A DNA stretch of 12,745 bases. Source: Gymnopilus junonius (Eukaryota > Basidiomycota > Agaricomycetes > Agaricales > Galerinaceae). The stretch spans positions 1 through 12,745 of the forward strand of contig JADNYJ010000803.1 of the NCBI GenBank assembly GCA_015501075.1. The letters run 5' to 3'. Positions 1-6,312 of this stretch are shown piece after piece (the first letter of the stretch is position 1; each line of letters starts with the position of its first letter). The notes under the pieces are model-generated. The model did not search any database and was not told the DNA's origin. It saw nothing but the letters and a program-made list of their open reading frames with translations. Made by a program: the position numbers and the translations under genes.

Positions 1-1
1 A

Positions 2-199
2 GCATTTTCAAGCGGTTCTGCAACCATGCTTCTAAGCAATGAAAATACCGCGGCTGGCGCAGAAACCATTACAGGGAGGATAGGTTGTGACGAAGTCATT
101 CTCGAATTGGGCAATGGAAGTAAAATTGAAGGGGCGTTGGACTCACCTGTATGTCCGCCAGTATCGGTCAGTGGTACTGGACTTTTGTCACAAACATGA
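2..199 (+). CDS. C-terminal fragment of a small unrecognised protein (paralog A of a local family)
   Basis: The frame starting at base 2 is open to a TGA at 197-199 and gives about 65 residues; the N-terminus lies outside the window. It aligns without large gaps to the C-terminal half of the complete gene at 623-937. Shared features are a GRIG/GTIG turn, a strand VILEL/ILLKF, then a G-x-K-I-E-G-A-L-D-S-P segment matching IQIEGKLDSP, and an identical last pair QT before the stop. This homology is why I prefer this frame over the longer open frame at 87-269. The function is unknown. The alternating hydrophobic pattern suggests a small all-beta domain (inference). I see no signal peptide or membrane segment in the visible part. 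Confidence 0.72.
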   Translation, partial: AFSSGSATMLLSNENTAAGAETITGRIGCDEVILELGNGSKIEGALDSPVCPPVSVSGTGLLSQT

Positions 200-470
200 A
201 CTGCTTGCAAGGCAAGGGCTAAGAGACAACGACAAGTGGAAGGATAGGGAGGTTACATTTCGCATATGACATGTGTATGTACCGTAGGTTAGATCAGGTC
301 TATTTAGTTAACAGCTGTAATGTAAATACTAAGTAGCAGAGGTCGCCTTCTCTACCTACGGGGTCGTTCCAGAATTGGCCGGGTAATGCACTCTTTCCTT
401 TCCTTCCCTTTCCATTTTCCAAGGAATCTTCTTCCTTGCTGACTAAAGTCGGATTAGAAGCGGAAGGGCC
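200..470. other. Intergenic region between paralogs A and B
   Basis: No supported gene. It holds the 3' flank of paralog A and, from about 388 to 422, a pyrimidine-rich run (CTTTCC repeats). Such runs are common in fungal promoters and here lie upstream of the TATA-like site at 472. The open frame at 87-269 that extends into this stretch is an out-of-frame shadow of paralog A. Confidence 0.6.
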
Positions 471-471
471 G

Positions 472-478
472 TATATAT
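472..478 (+). promoter_or_regulatory. TATA-like core promoter element of paralog B
   Basis: TATATAT lies 151 bp upstream of the chosen ATG at 623 and about 90 bp upstream of the candidate leader intron (562-621). A CT-rich stretch follows at about 509-540, where fungal transcription commonly starts. Position and composition fit a core promoter, but nothing proves use. Confidence 0.4.
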
Positions 479-561
479 GAGGCCAGGATGCATTTCGAAG
501 CGAGGAATACTCCTCTAATCATCAACGCGCCTGTTCTTCAGAAATTTCCTGTATCTTTGAG

Positions 562-621
562 GTAGGGAGGACTATGGCATTTACCAATGGAATCGTTTCC
601 TGACAAGAAAAGTTGCTCCAG
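562..621 (+). other. Candidate 5'-leader intron of paralog B (60 nt)
   Basis: The stretch begins GTAGGG and ends CCAG. It carries CTGAC (600-604), a good match to the fungal branch-site pattern CTRAY, 17 nt before the acceptor. Splicing would place the ATG at 623 one base after the junction. The paralog on the minus strand has an equally long candidate intron just before its ATG (1616-1557). If the intron is real, the upstream ATG at 587 is intronic, which supports 623 as the start. Confidence 0.5.
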
Positions 622-622
622 A

Positions 623-937
623 ATGTCTATCATTGCAACTGGATGGCTCAGGGCCACCGCTGGATCGAGGTTTACGGGTCGCTTCATGGTCAATGACGCA
701 CAATATCTCATTGCCGGAAGTCTTGCGAGCAGTGTCCCTACATTCAAGAGTAGCGCTGCAACATTATCCTATGAAAGGGAAGGGAACCTCACGGGAACCA
801 AAGCTTTAGATGGAACGATAGGCCAGGAAAATATTCTCCTTAAATTTAGCGACGGCATCCAGATTGAAGGGAAACTTGATTCCCCGATTTATCCAGCATC
901 GTCTGTGTGCGGTGCCGCGTTCTTTACACAAACATAA
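623..937 (+). CDS. Small unrecognised protein, paralog B (104 aa)
   Basis: A single uninterrupted exon. I chose the ATG at 623 rather than the in-frame ATG at 587 because paralog C begins with the matching start (MSVATG against MSIIATG) and because the extra 12 codons lie in a candidate intron. The N-terminal half has an aromatic and Gly-rich pattern, with residues 15-40 aligning to paralog C (GSRFTGRFMVND against GSAKFMATFDIN). The C-terminal half has the family signature GTIG (about residues 69-72), ILLKFSDG (about 76-83), IQIEGKLDSP (about 84-93) and a C-terminal FTQT. There is no signal peptide, membrane segment, Cys framework or catalytic motif I recognise. Short alternating strands suggest a small cytosolic beta-sandwich or barrel (inference). 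The function is unknown. Confidence 0.75.
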   Translation: MSIIATGWLRATAGSRFTGRFMVNDAQYLIAGSLASSVPTFKSSAATLSYEREGNLTGTKALDGTIGQENILLKFSDGIQIEGKLDSPIYPASSVCGAAFFTQT

Positions 938-964
938 GGTAAAGGCTGGATTTTACAATTGCTG

Positions 965-984
965 TCAATGATCGTGATCATTGA
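965..984. repeat. 20-bp near-perfect palindrome (9-bp arms, 2-nt spacer)
   Basis: TCAATGATC and its exact reverse complement GATCATTGA are separated by GT. It lies 28 bp after the stop of paralog B, in the intergenic gap (938-1220) between the convergent paralogs B and C. With a 2-nt spacer a hairpin is less natural than a binding site for a dimeric protein, though a transcript-end cruciform is possible. The rest of this gap shows nothing else. Confidence 0.55.
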
Positions 985-1220
985 TCTAGACTGGCAGATG
1001 TTCCGTAGGGCCAGATTTACCAAGAAGGCATGCTCACCAATGAATCCGAGCCTCGAGTGTCATTCCGTTTAAGTTAGTCTGGACTTTATATAGACCTAAG
1101 TTGCTAAGGCATCGTCCAATTTATCTTTACTTTTTAAGGGCTATTGAGTTTGGACATTCAATAGGAGATAATTTAGTACAGGCTTGCAGCAAAGATACAG
1201 ACTAATGCCTTGGTTTGCAT

Positions 1221-1544
1221 TTATGTCTGGAACCAAATACCACATCCAATTAACTCAATGGAAGGTGGATCTAATTGCCACTCCAACGTTCCTTCAATGA
1301 TGGGTCCATTGGTGAGGCGGAGCACAAGGCCGTTCGGACCAATATTGCCTTCCACCAATCTTATGGAGGTGAGTTGTGAGAGAGAGGTGTATGTTAAATT
1401 CACATGTCCGCAAGAGAAATGCGGCATACTGGATACCATCATCCCACCAAGTGTGTAGTGGAAACTATTGATGTCAAAGGTGGCCATAAATTTGGCGCTG
1501 CCGTTGACGCCTATGCGTCGAAAAAGCCCTGTCGCTACGGACAT
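1221..1544 (-). CDS. Small unrecognised protein, paralog C (107 aa)
   Basis: One exon on the minus strand, convergent with paralog B. It is clearly related to B: the start MSVATG, the block GSAKFMATFDINSFHYTLGG, the turn GNIG (about residues 70-73), the strand LVLRLTNG (about 76-83) and PIIEGTLE (about 84-91), and a last segment CGIWFQT matching B's CGAAFFTQT. It is the most diverged of the three, with an altered block after IEG-x-L where A and B have DSP. No targeting signal or membrane segment is visible. The three copies are in + , + , - order, so simple tandem duplication plus one inversion is needed. The function is unknown. Confidence 0.75.
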   Translation of the reverse strand: MSVATGLFRRIGVNGSAKFMATFDINSFHYTLGGMMVSSMPHFSCGHVNLTYTSLSQLTSIRLVEGNIGPNGLVLRLTNGPIIEGTLEWQLDPPSIELIGCGIWFQT

Positions 1545-1556
1545 AGTAGATAAGTC

Positions 1557-1616
1557 CTAAAATAAAATCCGATTAACCAGTGAATACAAACTCGACTCGG
1601 AGTACTCAATATTTAC
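1557..1616 (-). other. Candidate 5'-leader intron of paralog C (60 nt)
   Basis: On the minus strand the stretch starts GTAAAT and ends TTTTAG, with GTTAAT as a possible branch site, and its acceptor is 12 nt before the ATG at 1544. Length and placement mirror the candidate leader intron of paralog B. The flanking exon sequences are not similar, so the placement is the evidence rather than the sequence. Confidence 0.4.
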
Positions 1617-1812
1617 CAAATATTTGTGTCGAAATATCAATACTGGCAACACGACTATGTTGCCCTCTTTAAGTTCGCCAGATGTTTAAATCTTCTTCGA
1701 GTTCTTGAAGTCAGTTACATTACGGTGACTCACTGTTTATGTACCCTTCAATACTTCCATTCCGCTACTGGAATAAGACGCCATTTTGTCCAAATTTTGT
1801 CAGTATTCACTG

Positions 1813-1960
1813 ACGCGTGAGGTCACGACACATCGATAAAGTTCACGTGAAAATCAAGTCCAATGATTGTGTCAATCGAGTTCACGTTCCATTGACTTGC
1901 TGTTCGTGTTCAACCTCCCTCTTTCTCCCAACTCCTCTCAATCCTTTTTCATCCCATAAT
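1813..1960 (+). promoter_or_regulatory. Promoter-like block upstream of the transposon and F-box gene
   Basis: Within about 50 bp there are ACGCGT (1813-1818, the core of the yeast MCB box), the 10-bp palindrome TTCACGTGAA (1842-1851, containing the CACGTG E-box) and CCAAT (1860-1864, the HAP/NF-Y core). Two more TTCACG/GTCACG half-motifs lie nearby. A pyrimidine-rich tract follows (about 1905-1960). The arrangement resembles a fungal promoter running rightwards. Its natural target would be the F-box gene before the element at 2124-2868 was inserted. Factor identities are only motif matches. Confidence 0.35.
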
Positions 1961-2044
1961 TCTGTCTGCCTACACTCTAGAAGAGCGTTTTCTACGTCTT
2001 CAGTGAGAACAAACAGCCAGCTGTCACGCCTTGTATCATTCTTC

Positions 2045-2102
2045 GTAGGTTTTGCTGTGTCTTTGGTACTGTGGCATGACTAATGGAAGGAAAGCAATAC
2101 AG
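2045..2102 (+). other. Candidate 5'-leader intron of the F-box gene (58 nt)
   Basis: The stretch starts GTAGGT, contains GACTAAT as a good branch site 18 nt from the end, and ends ACAG. With the transposon removed, the ATG of the F-box gene would lie 25 nt after this acceptor. An alternative reading is that the stretch is part of an unrelated open frame (1817-2083) with no ATG after the first codon. I favour the leader intron, with modest confidence. Confidence 0.35.
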
Positions 2103-2115
2103 TATTTTCGCATCT

Positions 2116-2123
2116 TATTCTCT
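2116..2123. repeat. Left 8-bp target site duplication (TATTCTCT)
   Basis: TATTCTCT directly precedes the left terminal inverted repeat. The identical 8-mer follows the right terminal repeat at 2869-2876. Eight base pairs is the hallmark duplication length of the hAT superfamily. Confidence 0.85.
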
Positions 2124-2868
2124 TAAGGCTCCAACCGTACTATATACCTACCGTATATATACGGTTAATACTGTATACGTATACGTATATGTATAGACCC
2201 CCATCGAGAAATCCCAGTATACAGTAAATATACAGTATACTGTACAGTTATACGGTTAGGCTCAGGTGGCTTACCCGGCACCCTCGGCATTGCTTATAAA
2301 CGCTGATGTCACGGTTCGTGACTCCACAATCTCTTACTTCAACCATCTACAACACCAGCAAAGGCTTTCAACGCGTACGCTGTGGGCTGATCTGCCCTTC
2401 GTGATATCCCTTTTCCATTCATTTCATCGTTATACCTCACTACAACCCAATATATCTGTGCTTTCCTCCATGAACTGCTGTTTTAACCCCTCCCCCTGAG
2501 TTGCAATGCCGATCACTGCATCACTGAATTTCAAATTGCTTGCCATTCATTATCAATGCGCGACAAGACTATTCGGGAGGCATTATTAGCAAAGGTGTGG
2601 ATTCGGAGTGGCCTTTTCAACTGGAGAGACCCGGACGAGCTTACAGCACCTCGCAAAAAGCATAGGAGCATGTCAGGCAAGAAGGATTGACCCATAGGCG
2701 GCCGTAGAACTCTGTTTTTCATAAATAGAAAAAATATTTTTATTTCTTTTTTGGAACCATATACAACTAGCCGTATAACCGTATATATACAGTAAATATA
2801 CACTAAACAACCGTATCCGTATATTTAAGTTGTCGACCCTATACGTATACTATATGGTTGGAGCCTTA
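2124..2868. mobile_element. Non-autonomous hAT-like DNA transposon (MITE-like, 745 bp)
   Basis: The element begins TAAGGCTCCAACC (2124-2136) and ends with its exact reverse complement GGTTGGAGCCTTA (2856-2868), a 13-bp perfect terminal inverted repeat. Its first five bases fit the YARNG start typical of hAT elements. It is flanked by perfect 8-bp duplications. About 130 bp inside each end is AT-rich and full of CCGTATA/TATACGG motifs, including the perfect 14-bp palindrome CCGTATATATACGG (2151-2164) and a 17-bp direct repeat shared by both ends (2218-2234 and 2786-2802). Such subterminal repeats are the usual transposase-binding sites of hAT elements. The interior (about 2260-2750) has ordinary composition. 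Its open frames (2266-2499 plus, 2531-2803 minus) show no transposase motif, so the element must be moved in trans. The perfect ends suggest a fairly recent insertion. Confidence 0.85.
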
Positions 2869-2876
2869 TATTCTCT
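2869..2876. repeat. Right 8-bp target site duplication (TATTCTCT)
   Basis: Identical to 2116-2123. It ends 3 bp before the ATG of the F-box gene, so the insertion is in the immediate 5' leader of that gene. Confidence 0.85.
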
Positions 2877-2879
2877 TCT

Positions 2880-4421
2880 ATGGCTGCCAATTCCAATTAT
2901 GAACTTCCTGATGAGATGTGGACGGAATGTTTCGACCATCTCGATAAGGCATCTGATCTCCAGAACCTAGCCCTAACATGTCGATCCTTTCACAGCATAT
3001 GCCTTCCCCTGATCTCTCGCTCAATTTCCTATTCCGTGAAGATTTCTGACACCAGTCGGGATGGTGATTATTCAGAATTACCAACCTTAATTTTTCATTC
3101 ATCTCAGCGAATCGACAGTTTCGAAGAATTGGGGCAACGTCAATATCAGGTGCGACTCGTGAGCACTTGTACTGTAGAATATGCGAATGATTTGCGTAGA
3201 GATTTCCTCAATGGGCTTCGGAGGCTGAGGGAAACCTTTTCGACCTGTTTGTGGATGCGCTTTTTCGGTCGGCTTCTGCATTTTGTAACTTGCGAGAGGT
3301 GAACGTCAATATCCACAAACGGCTGATCCGTAAAATGTCCTCGCCGCATTTGGTGTACTGGATGTTGTCAACTTTACTGCCGTTTCCTTTAGTGCCCATA
3401 ACAACCCACAATGAATTGCACACATCAGAACGCGCAAATTAGTCATCAACAATGTAGGCACGGATCCGAATCCTAATACTAAATGCCAAATCCTCAACTT
3501 ATTTTCAAATAAGTACCTGGAGGCCCTTCACATTTATTCAAGGAACTATGCGCCAAAACTTTTCCGGTCCTTGACTGCACAAGGGGTATCCCAGAATTTG
3601 ACAGGATTCTCCTGCAAGCTTGAAAGAAAAGACAAGGGGCTTCTCTATTCTTTTCTTGGACTATGCCCAAATCTCTTATCTCTCGAGATCGAGCTCTGGG
3701 GTTCTCTTCTGTTTGCCACGTCTCCTCTTGCGATGCTCCCCCCCTCAGTTATTCCAAACCTAGAGACCTTTTGTGGTTCGAGGGTCATTGCCAAGGCTTT
3801 TGTACCAGGCCGACCTGTCAAGCGGGCATGCATATTGGTTCCTATTGCCGTAGAGGGTGTGAGTGCAGAGGCATTCTTGCCTGAGATTGGTCAAAGCGCT
3901 GGACCCCTGGTTTGTCAGGATTTAAAGCAGATGTTGTGCACGCCCAAACTTTCAGAGATGATATGCAGGTATATGCTTCATCTCAAAAAACTCCATTTGG
4001 GTTTGTTTGATACAAGGATGTTTCCTGAATTAAAGGCCTCGGATATTCCTTCGGAAGTACCCAACCAAGATCATGGCTTTCGTAAGATACCTGCTACCCT
4101 CGCACTTTTTTACAACAATCTGAATAAGCTCTTGCTTCCTGTCATCTACTTCGCAGCATCCTTGGTACATTTCATCATTGATAAATTCTTCTTAAAATTA
4201 TTTGGAATCAATGGCATCTTCTACAGAACTTGATGCATGTGATAGCTGCTGGGATATCTAGTCTTCCTCGAACTGTCGAGCACCTTTACTTGCATAATAA
4301 TTTTTACTGCACAAAAAATGCTTTGGACTTTGACGCACAAGTCGCGAGATATGGTGAACCTTATCTCGAAAGAAAGGTATTTATCTGCTGCACAAAATTT
4401 CAGAGCATATACCTGCATTGA
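2880..4421 (+). pseudogene. F-box protein gene, broken by frameshifts and a stop
   Basis: The first frame (2880-3302) encodes an N-terminal F-box at about residues 9-47 (LPDEMWTECFDHLDKASDLQ, then LALTCRSFHSICLPLIS). F-box proteins normally bind Skp1 and recruit substrates to SCF ubiquitin ligases. The sequence then changes frame twice. Near 3231-3236 an A-run looks one base short, and DLFVDALFRSASAFCNLREV follows in the next frame. Near 3334 it continues as NVLAAFGVLDVVNFTAVSFS in a third frame. That frame meets a TGA at 3412-3414, then stays open (KLVINNVGTDPN..., LCPNLLSLEIELW) to 4164. A good 62-nt phase-0 intron (4165-4226, GTACAT...CTACAG) leads to NLMHVIAAGISSLPRTVEHL and a stop at 4419-4421. 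The C-terminal part looks like the diverged leucine-rich region usual in Agaricomycete F-box proteins. No single GT..AG intron repairs the middle. Sequencing error is the main alternative. Confidence 0.68.
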
Positions 4422-4797
4422 GGTTTGTGTCTGTCAGTGGAGATGATATATATGAAGCTCCTTGGTGAAAGGAAGAAGGGTATTGAATATAATCAATGAA
4501 GGCTGAATGTTAAAGTTAAGGTTTTTCATGCGCGATCATCCTGGCACTGCACCACTTGTTAGTTTACTTATGACCATTTTTAATGAATGCACTACATTTT
4601 GCACCGTGAATGCCATTGAAGTTCGAGCCAACCAAATAAGTGCTTTAGTTTATCCTGCATACTAGCAGGTCATTATATACTATACTAGCTGTCTTCACAT
4701 TGTATATAATCAATAGCATTGTCAAGGATGCCACTAATGGTCACAGTCCATAAGCTCCGAAAGCATCTATCCTGTTATGCCCCTTGACATGCGTATA
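4422..4797. other. Intergenic, no gene seen
   Basis: AT-rich spacer between the F-box pseudogene and the duplicated NAD(P)-binding region. It holds a 9-bp inverted repeat, ATTATATAC at 4672-4680 and GTATATAAT at 4702-4710, of low complexity and uncertain meaning. No supported coding sequence or RNA gene was found on either strand. Confidence 0.6.
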
Positions 4798-5447
4798 TTG
4801 GCCATGCTGCCAGCAGCGATTGTCGCAGCATACCATACCTGTCGCACATTATGACAGAACTATCTTCAGGCAGCCAAGACCCTTTTTTGGGTTCTTGTAT
4901 AGATCTTGGTCTTTTAGAAATACATATAAGCTTAAGCAAAATGTTTGCAATAGTGGAATTCTAACCTCCACTCTCAGATTCAACTCCCAACAGCAAGCTT
5001 CTTTATCCACACTGATCTAAAGTCCCTAAATGCATTGATCTAAAAATAGGTAACATAAATGGCATACAACATCCTTGTCATCGGAGGTTCTTGACATATC
5101 GGATACCGCGCAGGTTTAAGGTTCCTTAGTATAAATACTCACACGTAGAATACAAGTACAACTTACTACCCATATTTTTTGTTTTTGCAGATGCTGGTGC
5201 AACCGTGACCTTTCTGCTGAGAAGGAGCTGGAACATTGAAGAATGTGATAGTAATAAGGGCCGCCATGTTGAACGATGGTGAATGCCTCGCGGATATGGC
5301 TCTGCAGGGGAAGAAGGAGGCACTGTATAGAGTTGTGGAGGGCGATTTTAAAGGGTGGTCTGTCTCAAGGAAGGACTTTGCACATTTTATTTTTGATGCT
5401 GTCATGAAGATTATGATGGCAGGAAGCAAGTCAGCATTGCGTATTAG
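4798..5447 (+). repeat. Left copy of a tandem duplication (matches 6051-7277)
   Basis: Similarity to the right copy starts near TTGGCC (4798 and 6051) and continues through TACCTGTCGC (4836-4845 and 6090-6099), CATATAAG (4923-4930 and 6178-6185), the ATG (5059 and 6313), intron 1 and the 3' end of the coding region. The spacings between these landmarks agree to within one base (87/88 and 136/135). The left copy is shorter because of an internal deletion. Retained promoter and intron show duplication at DNA level, not retroposition. Confidence 0.75.
4923..4930 (+). promoter_or_regulatory. TATA-like element of the left (pseudogene) copy
   Basis: CATATAAG, 136 bp before the ATG at 5059. The same octamer lies 135 bp before the ATG of the intact copy. 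Its conservation in sequence and distance supports it as the core promoter of the ancestral gene. Confidence 0.5.
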
Positions 5448-5517
5448 GCGTATCATAACTGCCTCTCTGGTTCTCTTACTTTTGATCAATGGAACTCTTG
5501 TCTGTATATTCATATAA
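5059..5517 (+). pseudogene. Truncated, disabled copy of the NAD(P)-binding protein gene
   Basis: Exon 1 (5059-5128) has exactly the same 70-nt length as in the intact copy and reads MAYNILVIGGS, then TGA at 5092-5094 where the intact gene has CGA (Arg12). Intron 1 is still recognisable (5129-5190, GTATAA...TTGCAG). Exon 2 starts NAGATVTFLLR, as in the intact gene. About 545 bp corresponding to intact positions 6481-7026, including intron 2, are then missing; the join has a 2-bp GA microhomology. A further small replacement precedes VIRAAMLNDGECLADM and the C-terminal block YRVVEGDFKGWSVSRKDFAH. A 7-bp deletion near 5410 shifts the frame, so the ancestral stop (TAG 5445-5447) is missed and the frame runs on to 5517. 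No functional Rossmann protein can be made. Confidence 0.85.
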
Positions 5518-6050
5518 AATAAATTCTTTGTAATTCATATGCTCCAAATTGCATACTTCATTTGCAAGGAAGTCCAAATTGACGACAGTCACTCACTATA
5601 ATCTGGATTCTGACTTTTTGCAGCCTCAATCAGTGTCGATCCTAATTTCACTTCCCTAGACAAGACCCATATTTCGATGTTGCTATGTATTATAAGGCTC
5701 TTCAAGTGCAATTTAATCGAAGCCGACAGGAACAATCGTTTTGAGGCGCATGCTGTTCGTTCTGCACAGCAATTTGTCCATTTAGAGAGGAGAACGCATG
5801 TATGCATATGGCTGTAAAACGATGATAACCCAAATAATAACGAACTTCCGACGGTGCCAATCTTATACCGAAATTTGCAATTTGGTATGTTTTTCATTCC
5901 GCATGCGTGGGTTCATAGGATAGCCAATCAGATGGAGCCTAACTGGGAGGGCTGAACCCACCGGGACCGTTAACGGAGTCACCGCAGTCACTTTCTGTGC
6001 AAACGCAGTAATGCCGTTCGATGCGTGTACGTTCCCTCTAAAGGACATCA
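5518..6050. other. Intergenic region between the duplicate copies
   Basis: No gene supported; minus-strand open frames at 5589-5897 and 5863-6081 show no recognisable domain or paralog. The one plausible signal is GCCAATCA with a CCAAT core at 5924-5928, about 385 bp before the ATG at 6313. This would suit a HAP/NF-Y site but is only a motif match. Confidence 0.5.
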
Positions 6051-6177
6051 TTGGCCGGCAACATCGCGCAGCAGCAATCATCCACTCCGTACCTGTCGCG
6101 CAGTATTGATAACGATCTCGAGGGCGTGTTCAGGAGAACAACTTGTTACACTTTCGTTTGTCTCGGCTAACGTAAAG

Positions 6178-6185
6178 CATATAAG
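6178..6185 (+). promoter_or_regulatory. TATA-like element of the intact NAD(P)-binding gene
   Basis: CATATAAG, 135 bp upstream of the ATG at 6313. It is conserved in sequence and spacing in the degenerate duplicate (4923-4930). Confidence 0.55.
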
Positions 6186-6312
6186 AGAGGAAGATCTTCG
6201 TCTTCATCGCCAACAATCACTTCACTCCAATCTGCCTTCAAGGGTCAACATTCTTCTCATACACAGCCAACTGATCAAAGCTCCTAAACGCGCCTATCTA
6301 AACATAGAACAC

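Noticed and set aside
87..269. 60-codon open frame on the plus strand at the left edge
   Set aside because: It overlaps the partial paralog A in another frame. Only the frame ending at 199 aligns with the other family members.
2266..2499. Open frame inside the transposon as a possible gene
   Set aside because: No transposase or other domain, no promoter or intron context, and it lies inside a non-autonomous element. The minus frame 2531-2803 fails for the same reasons.
2123..2868. Reading the element as a TA-target (mariner) or TTAA-target (piggyBac) insertion
   Set aside because: TA and TTA fit at the ends by chance, and the right side reads TTAT rather than TTAA. The exact 8-bp duplication outside the 13-bp repeats is a far better explanation.
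3299..3428. An intron that would rescue the F-box reading frame
   Set aside because: I tried GT donors near 3299 and 3352 with acceptors near 3391 and 3428. None restores frame from both earlier frames, the donors are weak, and the sequence between looks like coding in shifted frames.
4618..4632. GTTCGAGCC as a tRNA T-arm/B-box
   Set aside because: No matching A-box, anticodon stem or acceptor pairing could be found around it.
4784..5020. 78-codon open frame upstream of the pseudogene copy
   Set aside because: It lies in the duplicated promoter/leader. The right copy does not keep it as a frame, and it spans the TATA-like site.
6025..6312. N-terminal extension of the NAD(P)-binding protein to 6025
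   Set aside because: The extra residues cross the TATA-like element and leader. The MAHNILVLGGS start at 6313 matches the pseudogene start and places the dinucleotide-binding turn at the usual N-terminal position.
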